From Bacillus yapensis (lineage in GTDB: Bacteria; Bacillota; Bacilli; Bacillales; Cytobacillaceae): a DNA stretch of 64,000 nt. The stretch covers positions 422,841-486,840 of the forward strand of contig NZ_SUND01000001.1 of assembly GCF_005280205.1 (NCBI RefSeq). The letters run 5' to 3'. Positions 34,990-43,902 of this stretch are shown here, piece after piece (the stretch's first letter is position 1; each line of letters begins with the position of its first letter). Made by a program: the position numbers and the translations under genes. A model generated the notes under the pieces. It was not told the DNA's origin, made no database searches, and worked only from the letters and a program-made list of their open reading frames with translations.

Positions 34990-35500
34990 TCCTGGTTTTA
35001 ACTCCAATATCCCTATTCCACTAAAATGATCAGAAAAATTAACTTTCGACCTGGAAACGCCAACCCAGTTGCGACGTGCCATTTTTGATCAAACGTTTGA
35101 TTGGCGGGTCCTTTTTTGCTTTCTTACTATAATGAGGGGCATATTGTGCTTTTTACTATTAGTTCTTATCTTACTAAAATGTTCTTAAAAATTAACTTTC
35201 GACTTGGAAGCACCAGCCCAATTGTGACGTGCCATTTTTGATCAAACGTTTGATTGGCATCCCTTTTATTGCTTTCTTACTATAGTGAGGGCCATATTGT
35301 GCTTTATTACGGTCAGCTCTTATCTCACTAAAATGTTCCTAAAAATTCACTTTCGTCTCAGAAGCACCAGCCCAGTTACGACGTGCCATTTTTGATCAAA
35401 CGTTTGATTGATAGCTCCTCTTTTACTTTCTTACTATAACAAGGTTCCGAATAGGGTTCCGAATAGGGTTCCGAATAGGGTTCCGAATAGGGTTCCGAAA
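34990..35500 (+). repeat. Palindromic intergenic repeat element 3 (3 units)
   Basis: Three tandem units of ~153-154 bp. The core ATCAAACGTTTGAT is here a perfect 14-bp palindrome, at 35088, 35241 and 35395, preceded by GACGTGCCATTTTTG and followed by CTTTCTTACTATA. The array ends in GGTTCCGAA as element 1 does, with that end amplified. The left limit is uncertain. No gene lies between 34869 and 36061. Confidence 0.87.
35443..35500 (+). repeat. Five 12-bp tandem repeats of GGTTCCGAATAG
   Basis: Units start at 35443, 35455, 35467, 35479 and 35491; the first four are identical and the last diverges after GGTTCCGAA. This is the right-end motif of the palindromic repeat elements, amplified here. 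Confidence 0.92.
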
Positions 35501-36002
35501 GCTTTCCTAATGGCCAATCCCTGTATGTTCTAGTTAAATATGGAAAAGGATATACCATCCCAAACAATTTTGCTACGGGCTTCCATCTTCTTCACTTCGG
35601 TCCAATTTAATATTAAAAATTCTCAACCCTAGAGTAACTTGAGAATCTCTCCTATTTTCAATACCTGTCTATTCTTCAAAAGTTATTCGATAAAACAACT
35701 TAAAGACTCGCGTTAAAATGTTAATCTAAGTATAATATGATAATATAAACTACAAATGGACGAAATATGGCAAAATCACTGAAAGCGATGGCACATATCT
35801 ACATTGGCTAAGCTCACGAAGACTAAGCAAGCCAATTACAAAATTGAAAAGGGAATATTTATGTAGATTACACTATTGAGGATTTTATGGCTATTCACAG
35901 TATTATTTTCCCCAGTTTGGCCAAAGCATCCAGCAGAGCTGAAGGAATTAGCGAACTGCATATAATTCAACTAGCAGAAAAATATTGAATTTATAAAAAA
36001 CT
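35501..36002. other. Gene-less stretch
   Basis: No open frame with a ribosome site was found. The segment 35768-35840 (GGCAAA, a GAAA-capped stem, then ATTGGCT...AGCCAAT) can fold and faintly recalls a c-di-GMP-I aptamer but is not convincing. The rest shows nothing I can name. Confidence 0.4.
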
Positions 36003-36029
36003 ATAGGGACAAAGAGCTTCTGTCCCTAT
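36003..36029 (+). repeat. ATAGGGACA...TGTCCCTAT hairpin
   Basis: A 9-bp perfect stem with a 9-nt loop and a following TTTTTT. Belongs to the GGGACA/TGTCCC hairpin family; it lies 33 bp before the NUDIX gene and could end upstream transcription. Confidence 0.75.
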
Positions 36030-36061
36030 TATTTTTTCACTTGTGAAAATGGAGGAAGGAC

Positions 36062-36598
36062 ATGGTTTGGAAAATATTAAGAAGTTCACTACATAAGATT
36101 GGTCGTTTTTCCATTATTGAAGATAAAGTGCTTCTTCCCAATCAAAAGAAGATACTTTTTTCTTTCGTTAATTTTTCAAAAGGTGTCTGTATCTTAGCAA
36201 TGAATGAAAATAACGAAGTCCTTTGCTTACGCCAATATCGACATGCGCTTAAAAGCTGGCAATGGGAATTACCTGCAGGTGCTATTGATCCAGAAGATAA
36301 ATGCCCACTTGAATCTGCAAAAAGAGAACTCCAAGAGGAAACCGGATATATCGCTGACACATGGACTCCTTTAGGCAGCTTCTTCCCTTCACCTGGTTCC
36401 ACAAGCGAGGAAATTTTTCTATTCCTAGCAACCGACCTTGTTAAGTCTGTTCAATCTCTTGAAGAGAGCGAGCAAATTGAAGTGTATCCTCTAAAGCTTG
36501 AAGAACTAAAAAATTTAGCTTCATCAGGCCAGTTTCAACATGGGGGAGGATTGGCAGCGTTACTACGATATATGGTTTTAGATGAAAAGAGTAGTTAA
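36062..36598 (+). CDS. NUDIX hydrolase (ADP-ribose pyrophosphatase-like)
   Basis: 178 aa. Nudix box region ELPAGAIDPEDKCPLESAKRELQEETGY: the REL-EE-G core is intact, with one extra residue between the first Gly and the REL compared with the strict consensus. The QYRHALKSWQWELPAG lead-in is typical of ADP-sugar pyrophosphatases. GGAGGAAGGAC precedes the ATG. Monocistronic between two hairpins; substrate unproven. Confidence 0.88.
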   Translation: MVWKILRSSLHKIGRFSIIEDKVLLPNQKKILFSFVNFSKGVCILAMNENNEVLCLRQYRHALKSWQWELPAGAIDPEDKCPLESAKRELQEETGYIADTWTPLGSFFPSPGSTSEEIFLFLATDLVKSVQSLEESEQIEVYPLKLEELKNLASSGQFQHGGGLAALLRYMVLDEKSS

Positions 36599-36615
36599 AC
36601 AAGTGCTACTCTTTT
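36585..36615 (+). terminator. Terminator of the NUDIX gene
   Basis: AAAAGAGTAG pairs perfectly with CTACTCTTTT; the left arm overlaps the last codons. Confidence 0.8.
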
Positions 36616-36739
36616 ATCTACACATAATGACAAATCTAAGCCGTCCCCCCCTCATTCTCTTAACCGATTTAATCTTCTAAACAGCCTTTTTACTTTCCGG
36701 CTAAACTGAAATCTCTGTATGAGGATTTCCCCGCAAAAT

Positions 36740-36905
36740 TGCCAATTTTTCCTATCCTACGAAAACATCTCCTAAAATCAACTTTTAAATTGAACGTGCC
36801 AGCCCATTTGTGACATATCATTTTTGATCAATCATTTGATTGCAAACCCTTAATTCACTTTCTTAATATAACTATGCTTCTAAATGACTTATGAGAGGTT
36901 CCGAA
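36740..36905 (+). repeat. Palindromic intergenic repeat element 4 (single unit)
   Basis: One worn unit: TTGAACGTGCCAGCCCATTTG, then ATCAATCATTTGATTG (36828-36843), then CTTTCTTAATATAA, ending GGTTCCGAAA at 36897. Shows that the repeat also exists in single copy. Confidence 0.78.
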
Positions 36906-36907
36906 AG

Positions 36908-36935
36908 AAAAGACACAGCAAAATGCCGTGTCTTT
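36908..36935 (-). terminator. Terminator of pgcA
   Basis: AAAGACAC pairs with GTGTCTTT around AGCAAAATGCC; on the minus strand TTTCTTT follows. The stem reaches the pgcA stop codon. A similar AGCACAATGCC loop hairpin lies at 20951. Confidence 0.7.
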
Positions 36936-38652
36936 AGTTCATCATTTCTTCTACTAAGTGCATGAAGTCCTCTTCAATCTTTTTGAGCTTAGTTCTACTT
37001 TCATCCAGAGATGAACCTTTTACCCCAAAGTAAAATTTAATCTTTGGTTCAGTACCTGAGGGACGTAAGCAAACCCAAGAATCATCCTTAAGGAAGTATT
37101 TTAATACATTAGACTTTGGAAGGTCGATTTCTTTTTGTCCTTCTACTGTTGTACTAATCCCTTTTAAATAATCCTCTTGTTTAACTACCTTTAATCCTGC
37201 AACTTCCTGCAGAGGGGTTTCCCTAAAGGAAGTTAATGTTTGTTGGATTTTCTCTGCTCCTTCTTTCCCTTTTAATGTGAGGGAACGTAAGCCCTCAATG
37301 AAGTATCCATACTGTTCAAATACAGATAATAAAGCATCATATAAGGACATGCTTTTTTGTTTATAAAAAGCACAAATTTCCGTCGCTAATAGAGCTGCTT
37401 GAATGGCATCTTTGTCTCTTGCAAAATTAGCAATTAGAGAACCATAGCTCTCTTCATATCCGAATAAAAACTGATACTCACCACTTGCCTCATATTGTCT
37501 CATTTTTTCTGCAATAAATTTAAATCCTGTTAAAACATCAACCGTCTCCACCCCGAAAGATGACGCAATTTCCTTTCCCAACTCGGATGTCACGATTGTT
37601 TTTAGCATAACACCATTGCTAGGCAACGTTTTCTTTTTAGCCTTTTCCGAAAGTATATAATGTAAAAGTAATGCGCCCGTTTGATTTCCTGTTAAAATCA
37701 CATATTCGCCTACACTATTTTTAACAGCAATTCCTAATCGGTCTGCATCTGGATCGGTTGCAATGAGTAAGTCTGCTCCAACTTCATTTCCTTTTTGAAT
37801 AGCAAGTTCAAATGCAACATGCTCCTCAGGATTTGGACTTTTCACAGTCGAAAATTGAGGATCTGGTAATTCTTGTTCTTCAACTATATGTACTTGATCA
37901 TAACCTAGAGCCTTTAGTCCGTTTTTCAATGGCTTATTTCCAGTACCATGTAATGGAGTAAAGACAACTTTTATGTCTGATTGCTGACCTATTGAATTTT
38001 CGGAGATCGTCACAAGCTTGTCAAAATACGCTTGATCGATTTCTTCCCCTATGATCTTAATTAGCCCAGCATCTTTCAATTCGTTTTCACTTTTTACTTC
38101 AATTTGTAGTTCATCAACAATTGCATTTACCTTATCAACAAGTGCATCCGCATCTTCATTAGCTAATTGCGCACCATCTGGTCCATATACCTTATAACCA
38201 TTATATTCAGGGGGATTATGACTAGCCGTGATCACGATCCCTGAGTATGCTTTTAAGTAACGTACCGCAAAGGATAATTCTGGCGTCGGTCTCAATTCAT
38301 CAAAAACATAGGTTTGAATGCCTCTTGAACCAAGTGTTCTAGCCGCTTCCATCGCAAATTCAGGAGCCTTATGTCTAGAATCATAAGCAATCACTACACC
38401 TTGTCTTTTAGCTTCTTCACCATTCTCCTCAATAAAAGCAGCTAAACCAGCAGAAGCTTTACGTACCGTATATAGGTTCATTCGATTTGTACCTACACCG
38501 ATTTCACCACGCATTCCACCTGTACCAAATTCTAGATTCTTATAAAAAGCCTCTTCTAATTCTTTCTCATTTAGTAAAAGGAGTTGCTCCTTTAGTTCAT
38601 TATCTAATGGTTGATATTGTAGCCATTTTGTAGATTGTTCCTTCCAATTCAT
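36934..38652 (-). CDS. pgcA: Alpha-phosphoglucomutase PgcA
   Basis: 572 aa, family length. Active-site serine loop [16 protein letters not shown], metal loop DPDADRLG, sugar-binding GYEESYG and phosphate-binding [12 protein letters not shown]. Interconverts glucose-6-phosphate and glucose-1-phosphate, feeding GtaB (encoded at 55656) and RfbA for wall glycans. Stand-alone gene on the minus strand. The 304 bp upstream hold only A/T-rich sequence with no clear feature. Confidence 0.96.
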   Translation of the reverse strand: MNWKEQSTKWLQYQPLDNELKEQLLLLNEKELEEAFYKNLEFGTGGMRGEIGVGTNRMNLYTVRKASAGLAAFIEENGEEAKRQGVVIAYDSRHKAPEFAMEAARTLGSRGIQTYVFDELRPTPELSFAVRYLKAYSGIVITASHNPPEYNGYKVYGPDGAQLANEDADALVDKVNAIVDELQIEVKSENELKDAGLIKIIGEEIDQAYFDKLVTISENSIGQQSDIKVVFTPLHGTGNKPLKNGLKALGYDQVHIVEEQELPDPQFSTVKSPNPEEHVAFELAIQKGNEVGADLLIATDPDADRLGIAVKNSVGEYVILTGNQTGALLLHYILSEKAKKKTLPSNGVMLKTIVTSELGKEIASSFGVETVDVLTGFKFIAEKMRQYEASGEYQFLFGYEESYGSLIANFARDKDAIQAALLATEICAFYKQKSMSLYDALLSVFEQYGYFIEGLRSLTLKGKEGAEKIQQTLTSFRETPLQEVAGLKVVKQEDYLKGISTTVEGQKEIDLPKSNVLKYFLKDDSWVCLRPSGTEPKIKFYFGVKGSSLDESRTKLKKIEEDFMHLVEEMMN

Positions 38653-38956
38653 GAATACCCCTCCTGATAAACATTTTATAATTATAACCTGTACTTCGCA
38701 CTATTAAATTTAACTCGCTTAACGAGAACATTATTCATAATACATTATTTTTTAAAAAAGACAAATGCTCTTTTGGTGTCCAAGCGGAACACTACAAGCT
38801 TTAATTCAATGGCCAAGTAGTCTTTTCAGGAAGGAAAATTTACATATTTAGAGCATGAAAGACACATCAACTAAAAAAAACACGAAGGGCAGTCATTATT
38901 TTACCGCCACTTTTTTTAGTTCTAAATACTGCTGTAACTTATAATGTTTTCCTATA

Positions 38957-39468
38957 TTAAACGGAATCCTAGCCTTGCAATTGCTCAAAATATTGCAGCA
39001 GTGTTGAGGTTTGACCCTTTGCATTTTTTAAGGATAACTCAATCAACAAAGTTTTTAAAACACTTGATTTAGATTACTTTTTAAGAAACATAGAAAGTGG
39101 GCATACCAATTACCAATATAATAATTTCAATTGCTATATAAATTACTCTGTTTCTTTTTCTTGAATATGAATTTGAAAGAAGAGTTCTTGCTCCATAATA
39201 GATACTCTGATGAATTTTTATCAGATAAAAACTAATCTAAAAAAGGACTTATCTAAGTATGAATGAAATAGATACATTCATCATATCAACATGGATGTAC
39301 TATCTAATCATCCACCAGAAAATTTGAAGAATACGCCCTTAAAAGAGTTATTAATTCAACTAGAAGCTAACCATTCAATATTTTTGTGGTGTCACGTTCA
39401 TGGGGACACTTTAAATAAATGGAAAAATCAATTAAGCTCTATTGAGTTCCTGACAAATAATAATGAAT
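38957..39468 (+). pseudogene. Decayed copy of the XRE-MEDS gene
   Basis: DNA from about 38957 matches 22608 onwards of the XRE-MEDS gene (AACGGAATCCTAGCCTTGCA is shared; NPSLAIAQNIAAVLRFDPL is readable). The frame is then broken by several indels and stops, and the 5' HTH part is missing. Similarity fades near 39468, where the IS110 remnant begins. A second MEDS locus therefore once existed here. Confidence 0.82.
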
Positions 39469-39844
39469 GATTAATTCCTGGTGGAACAAAACTTTTTTCA
39501 ATGAGCCCATGACGTAATAATTTGGCTATCCATTCTGCATCTGAAACATCTGTTTTTCTTCCAGGTACGTTCATAATTCTTCGCGCGTTTGCTAAAGTAA
39601 TATCATAGAAATCTTCTAAGATATTGTACACTGGTTTCCAGTAAACTCCAGTACTTTCCATGGCGATATGAGTAACTTCGTGATCTTCAAGCCACTTCAA
39701 TAATCGAAAAATCTCCTTTGTCAAAGTAGGAAGAGTTTGAGTAGCTTGAAACAATTCATCTTCACTACTGCCACAAATGAGGCAAGCTACGATTGTCTCT
39801 GAATGTACATCTAAACCTGCACATCGCCCGATAAAAACATCCAT
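39428..39844 (-). pseudogene. IS110-family transposase, 3'-truncated
   Basis: 138 aa remain. The N-terminal DEDD RuvC-like domain is clear: FIGRCAGLDVHSETIVAC, HIAMESTGVYWKPVYN, and ANARRIMNVPGRKTDVSDAEWIAKLLRHGL. Homology stops after KSFVPP (about 39475); the last ~15 residues are not transposase, and the C-terminal serine domain is lost. It cannot transpose by itself. Confidence 0.9.
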
Positions 39845-40060
39845 AATACTTCACTCCCCAATATTAAGATCACAAACAGTGAATGAATTTGAAAATAAGC
39901 ATTTTTCTGTCCGTAGTCATCCTCCGAATGGAAGGATCTAACAAAGGGTTGTTCATCAAATTCATTCAAACAGTTTTATACACAGGGTATTATCCACCAT
40001 AAAAACCCACTTATTGAAAACTGTTTGTGTCATCAACATTATCGGTGTCAGGTGTCTATT
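39845..40060 (-). ncRNA. Candidate IS110 left end with bridge-RNA-like structure
   Basis: In IS110 elements the non-coding end before the transposase encodes the bridge RNA. Here that stretch has a perfect 12-bp stem (GAATGAATTTGA 39881-39892 with 39956-39967) enclosing a smaller hairpin (39919-39937), and then a 10-bp stem AAACAGTTTT / AAAACTGTTT (39968-39977 with 40017-40026). Position and two-lobe structure fit; loops were not matched to targets. It may still be transcribed although the transposase is broken. Confidence 0.45.
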
Positions 40061-40181
40061 TTCATGCCTGGGTTGAGAAGAAAAATCATGAGTGTTTTAT
40101 ATGTCCAAATTACTTATAATTACTTTTTCTAATGTTAATAATATGTAATGCTTAACACTAAAAAAATTGTAGGTGTTTCTT

Positions 40182-41240
40182 TTGAATATGTTTATTTCTT
40201 TTCTGATTAGCTTTGCTACTACAGTTATTCTTACACCGTTTATCATCAATCTGTCATATAAAATCGGAGCAATTGATTTACCAAATGAAAGAAAAGTTCA
40301 TCAAGGTGGTATTCCGCGTATCGGAGGACTGGCAATCATAATCGGCTTTTTAGTTGGTGCCTTTTATTTAAATCTAGATGATTATAGTAATTTCAATCTC
40401 ATCCTCATTAGTGTTGTTGTTATATTAATAACAGGTATCTTGGATGATATCTATAATATAAAACCTATTTATAAATTTGCGGGACAATTACTAGCAGCTC
40501 TTTTAGTTGTTGCAGTTGCAGAGTTAAAAATTGAATATGTTATTCTACCTAATAACTTCAAGGTTGATTTTGGATTTTACAGTTACTTCATCACATTATT
40601 TTGGATTCTTGCACTTATAAATTCCATTAATTTTATTGATGGTCTTGATGGTTTAGCTGCTGGAGTTTCAATTATTGCTCTTGGTTCAATTTTGTATTTA
40701 TCTCTTATAAATAACCAAACACTTGTAATCGCATTGGCTACAGTTGTTATTGGGTGTACTCTAGGCTTTTTACTTTTTAACTTTCATCCCGCTAAAATTT
40801 TCATGGGCGATACCGGCTCCCAGTTTTTAGGATTTATTATTGCCATAATTTCAATTATTGGGTTCTATAAAAGCGTCACTATCTTCAGCCTATTTATTCC
40901 CATTATTATTTTGGGCGTTCCCTTATTCGATACCTTTTTTGCTATTATGCGCAGGCTTTTAAGCAAAAAAGGTATAAGTCAAGCGGACCGATCCCATATC
41001 CACCATAAGCTACTTGATATGGGTTTTAGCCATCGAGAATCGGTCTTAATCATCTATTTTACTTGTATCATTTTCAGTGCTATTGCAATTTCCTCATCAC
41101 GGGTCACCTTGTGGCAATCGTTTATAATTTTTATCATATTTATAATCATTTTACAGCTTCTAGCAGAGTTTACAGGACTTTTAGGAAAAAAACAAATCTT
41201 CTTGTCATTCTTCAAGAAAATATTGTTCAGAAATAAGTAA
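40182..41240 (+). CDS. tagO: TagO/WecA-family undecaprenyl-phosphate sugar-1-phosphate transferase (copy 1)
   Basis: 352 aa from TTG 40182 (AGGTG 6 nt upstream); ATG 40188 is the alternative. About ten membrane segments; catalytic motifs KVHQGGIPRIGG, TGILDDIYNIKP, NFIDGLDGLAAG, FNFHPAKIFMGDTGSQFLG and the HIHHKLLDMGFSHRESV cytoplasmic loop. It transfers GlcNAc-1-P (or a similar sugar) to undecaprenyl phosphate to start teichoic-acid-type polymers. It faces a paralogue across a shared terminator. Confidence 0.93.
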   Translation: MNMFISFLISFATTVILTPFIINLSYKIGAIDLPNERKVHQGGIPRIGGLAIIIGFLVGAFYLNLDDYSNFNLILISVVVILITGILDDIYNIKPIYKFAGQLLAALLVVAVAELKIEYVILPNNFKVDFGFYSYFITLFWILALINSINFIDGLDGLAAGVSIIALGSILYLSLINNQTLVIALATVVIGCTLGFLLFNFHPAKIFMGDTGSQFLGFIIAIISIIGFYKSVTIFSLFIPIIILGVPLFDTFFAIMRRLLSKKGISQADRSHIHHKLLDMGFSHRESVLIIYFTCIIFSAIAISSSRVTLWQSFIIFIIFIIILQLLAEFTGLLGKKQIFLSFFKKILFRNK

Positions 41241-41266
41241 AAAAGCACTTCAGATGAAGTGCTTTT
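41241..41266. terminator. Bidirectional terminator between the two tagO genes
   Basis: A perfect 12-bp inverted repeat (41241-41252 with 41255-41266) with A and T runs on both sides, exactly between the converging genes. Confidence 0.92.
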
Positions 41267-41269
41267 ACA

Positions 41270-42337
41270 TTACATTTTATTTCGTATATTTTCAGGTTTT
41301 AACCCATTAAGAAAATTCAATAGTGGTCGATAATCGTCTCTAATTAAACCAATCTTCTCAACGATGATTTCTAGAGCTATTATAATTGTAGTTAGAATTA
41401 TTAAGGCTCCCCATACAGTTGCCTGTGAAAATAAAAACGCTGCTAACCCACATAGTGCACTCATTAAATATATAATCAAAACAGTTTTCTTATGAGAATA
41501 TCCAAGTTTAATTAAACAATGATGCAAATGAGATTTATCCGGAGCTGATAATGGTTGCTTGTTTACAATTCTTCGTATAATCGCGAAAAGCGTATCCGAT
41601 ATCGGTACAGCCAAAATTATAACTGGAATAACCAATGAAATAAAGGTTACATTTTTAAATCCTAAAAGTGAAAGTACTGCAATCATATAACCAAGGAACA
41701 ATGCTCCGGTATCCCCCATAAATATTTTAGCAGGATGAAAGTTATACACGAGAAAACCTAATGCTGATACAGCTAGTACAAGAGCTATGACCATAACATA
41801 TACTTGGTTACCCATTATTAAGGCCATACCTGCAATTGAAAATAAAGCAATAGATGATACCCCACCAGCAAGACCATCTAAGCCATCTATTAAGTTAATT
41901 GCATTGGTTATCCCTATTATCCAAATCATAGTAATAGGGATACTTAAAATACCAAAGTCCAGTTGCCCTCCAAAAGGCAAATTAACAAACTGAACTTGAA
42001 GGTCACCATAAATTACAACTATCAATGCAGATATGATCTGCCCAAGCAATTTTACTCTGGGAGAAATTTCTTTAATATCATCTATAAATCCGGTTAAAAT
42101 TATTATGAAACTACCAATTAGTATAGGTATATGAACATCATCAGATGGTTGAAGTAAAAGTACACCTACAATAAAACCTATATAAATGGCTAATCCACCT
42201 AGCCGTGGCATTAACTTTTGATGAACTTTTCGATTGTTAGGTTTATCAGTAGCACCTAATTTATAAGCAAGCTTTTTTACAACCGGCGTAAGAACAATTG
42301 TTGTAAAAAAAGCAATTATCAAAGTCATATATAACAT
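41270..42337 (-). CDS. tagO: TagO/WecA-family transferase (copy 2)
   Basis: 355 aa from ATG 42337, chosen because GGAGG lies 5-6 nt upstream; the ATG at 42349 overlaps that site. It has the same membrane plan and motifs: KVHQKLMPRLGG, TGFIDDIKEISP, NLIDGLDGLAGG, FNFHPAKIFMGDTGALFLG, HLHHCLIKLGYSHKKTV. The two proteins are clearly related but well diverged, so the duplication is old or one was acquired. One may prime teichoic acid and the other the polysaccharide of the adjacent cluster (inference). Confidence 0.94.
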   Translation of the reverse strand: MLYMTLIIAFFTTIVLTPVVKKLAYKLGATDKPNNRKVHQKLMPRLGGLAIYIGFIVGVLLLQPSDDVHIPILIGSFIIILTGFIDDIKEISPRVKLLGQIISALIVVIYGDLQVQFVNLPFGGQLDFGILSIPITMIWIIGITNAINLIDGLDGLAGGVSSIALFSIAGMALIMGNQVYVMVIALVLAVSALGFLVYNFHPAKIFMGDTGALFLGYMIAVLSLLGFKNVTFISLVIPVIILAVPISDTLFAIIRRIVNKQPLSAPDKSHLHHCLIKLGYSHKKTVLIIYLMSALCGLAAFLFSQATVWGALIILTTIIIALEIIVEKIGLIRDDYRPLLNFLNGLKPENIRNKM

Positions 42338-42431
42338 ATTGCCCTCCATGTCGGTTCTCTAAACAATGATTTTAGATTTTAATTTTAATCCTAATTAGTT
42401 GGACTTGCATCTACAACATGACTCTTTTAAG

Positions 42432-42459
42432 ATTATAGCACAAGTATAATGTATGTAAA
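42432..42459 (-). promoter_or_regulatory. Promoter of tagO copy 2
   Basis: The minus strand reads TTTACA (42459-42454), 16 nt, then an extended -10 TGCTATAAT ending at 42432, about 95 bp before the start codon. Confidence 0.7.
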
Positions 42460-42594
42460 CAATTTTTATTTACTTATTTTAGTAGTCTAATAAGATCTAA
42501 TACATTGTTTCGGGATATATCCACTATATTTGACGTTCTTATAAAATAAAAGTTTCATAAAAAGGTTATAAAAATCTTAAGTTATTTAGTAAAT

Positions 42595-42890
42595 CGAGTA
42601 GACGGCACGTTTCCGTACCGACCTCTCACACCACCGTAGATACCTTCAGTATACGGTGAATCGAAAATTTATGAAATCACATTTGTTAAGGGTTTCAAAC
42701 CTTACTTTTCCAATATTTGTTTCTTAATCGAGCTTTATCATAGAAATATTGGTATGCCTTAATAGCCTTTTCCGGTATTGACATTTTTCCATGCTTCTTC
42801 CTCTGAAACTCCGAGTTTTATAGGGTTTCTGCTCTTCGTTCTTGCCTTTTCGATTCTTTCCACCTACATGCCCTTAATCTTCGCCTATTA
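42595..42890 (-). mobile_element. Dead group II intron: 3' end of maturase gene plus domains V/VI
   Basis: On the minus strand 42818-42762 reads KLGVSEEEAWKNVNTGKGY, the C-terminal maturase signature of group II intron reverse transcriptases; the next codon is TAA instead of Trp, and frameshifts separate it from the readable RRLRACRWKESKRQERR just upstream. Downstream lies a domain-V-like hairpin (ACCGTATAC...GTATCTACGGT, 42633-42657) followed by GGTGTGAGAGG and a domain-VI-like hairpin ending near 42597. The 5' part of the intron is missing. Nothing else is seen between 42460 and 42990. Confidence 0.82.
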
Positions 42891-42991
42891 TGGCTGTCGA
42901 GTAGTTCATGGCATATTTTTCTTTATGTCCGCTAAAATAGTCCCCCCAACCTTGAATGAGCTGTTTATTTTCATGATGTAAAATGTCCGGC

Positions 42992-43031
42992 AAAAAAAAA
43001 ACACCCTGAAAAACACTATGTTTTTGGGGTG
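42992..43031 (-). terminator. Terminator of the rhamnose operon
   Basis: CACCCTGAAAAACA pairs with TGTTTTTGGGGTG with a 3-nt loop, followed on the minus strand by ten Ts. Lies 17 bp after rfbD. Confidence 0.95.
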
Positions 43032-43047
43032 CTGAAGTTAGATTTCT

Positions 43048-43902
43048 TTAAACCAAGTTATTAATTTCACCTAAATACGCTGCTAATGCTTCTTTCCAAG
43101 CACGCAATGGTGTAAAACCTTTTTCTTCAACCTTCCTGGTACTTAGAACAGAATATTGGGGCCTTGCTGCAGGTCGTGGGAATTGTTCAGTTGTTAATTG
43201 ATTTACTTTAACATCTAGCCCTGCCTGTTTGAATATCTCAACCGCAAATTCATACCAAGAGCAAATACCTGAATTGGATGCATGATAGGTACCATATTCC
43301 TCTGATTCAACTAGTTCAACAAGGAAGCCTGCAAGATCGACAGTATAAGTAGGTGATCCAACTTGGTCGTGTACAACCCCCACTTCACCACGTTCTTTCC
43401 CTAATCGCAGCATAGTCTTCACAAAATTATTTCCATTTATACCAAAGACCCATGAAGTACGTACAATAAAATGTCTAGTTAAGTGTTCCTCTAGAAAATT
43501 TTCACCTGCAAGTTTTGATTCTCCATAAGTTCCTAATGGATTTGTTGGATGATCAACTTCATACGGACTATCTCCATTTCCATCAAAGACATAATCCGTA
43601 CTAACGAACACCATTTTCGCCCCGACTTTTTGCGCCGCTCGAGCAAGGTATTTTGTTCCTAAACCATTTACACGATATGCAGTGTCTTTATCTTCTTCCG
43701 CACCATCAACATTTGTGTATGCCGCACAATGTATAATTGCATGTGGTTTCACTTCACCAATATATGATTCAACATTCTCTTCATTAGCTATGTCTAATTG
43801 GTCTCTACCTGCTGCAACAACTTCATAGTGTTTTTCTTCTAATTTCCTTACTACATCGTAACCAAGCTGCCCGTTAACACCTGTAACCAAAACCTTCATC
43901 AC
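43048..43902 (-). CDS. rfbD: dTDP-4-dehydrorhamnose reductase
   Basis: 284 aa. Rossmann start MKVLVTGVNGQLGYDVV, the YGESK active-site Tyr/Lys (NPLGTYGESKLAGE), and RTSWVFG. Makes dTDP-L-rhamnose in the last step of the Rfb pathway. It overlaps rfbB by 4 bp, and a strong terminator follows, so it closes the operon. Confidence 0.96.
   Translation of the reverse strand: MMKVLVTGVNGQLGYDVVRKLEEKHYEVVAAGRDQLDIANEENVESYIGEVKPHAIIHCAAYTNVDGAEEDKDTAYRVNGLGTKYLARAAQKVGAKMVFVSTDYVFDGNGDSPYEVDHPTNPLGTYGESKLAGENFLEEHLTRHFIVRTSWVFGINGNNFVKTMLRLGKERGEVGVVHDQVGSPTYTVDLAGFLVELVESEEYGTYHASNSGICSWYEFAVEIFKQAGLDVKVNQLTTEQFPRPAARPQYSVLSTRKVEEKGFTPLRAWKEALAAYLGEINNLV

Noticed and set aside
35376..35567. Minus-strand frame reading repeated SEPY units
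   Set aside because: It is the translation of the 12-bp GGTTCCGAATAG repeat; no ribosome site and no independent support.
39428..39474. C-terminal ~15 residues of the IS110 frame as transposase
   Set aside because: They do not match the family, and the opposite strand there aligns to the MEDS pseudogene.
42778..42981. Plus-strand 67-codon frame
   Set aside because: The opposite strand reads as a decayed intron maturase, so this frame is its shadow.
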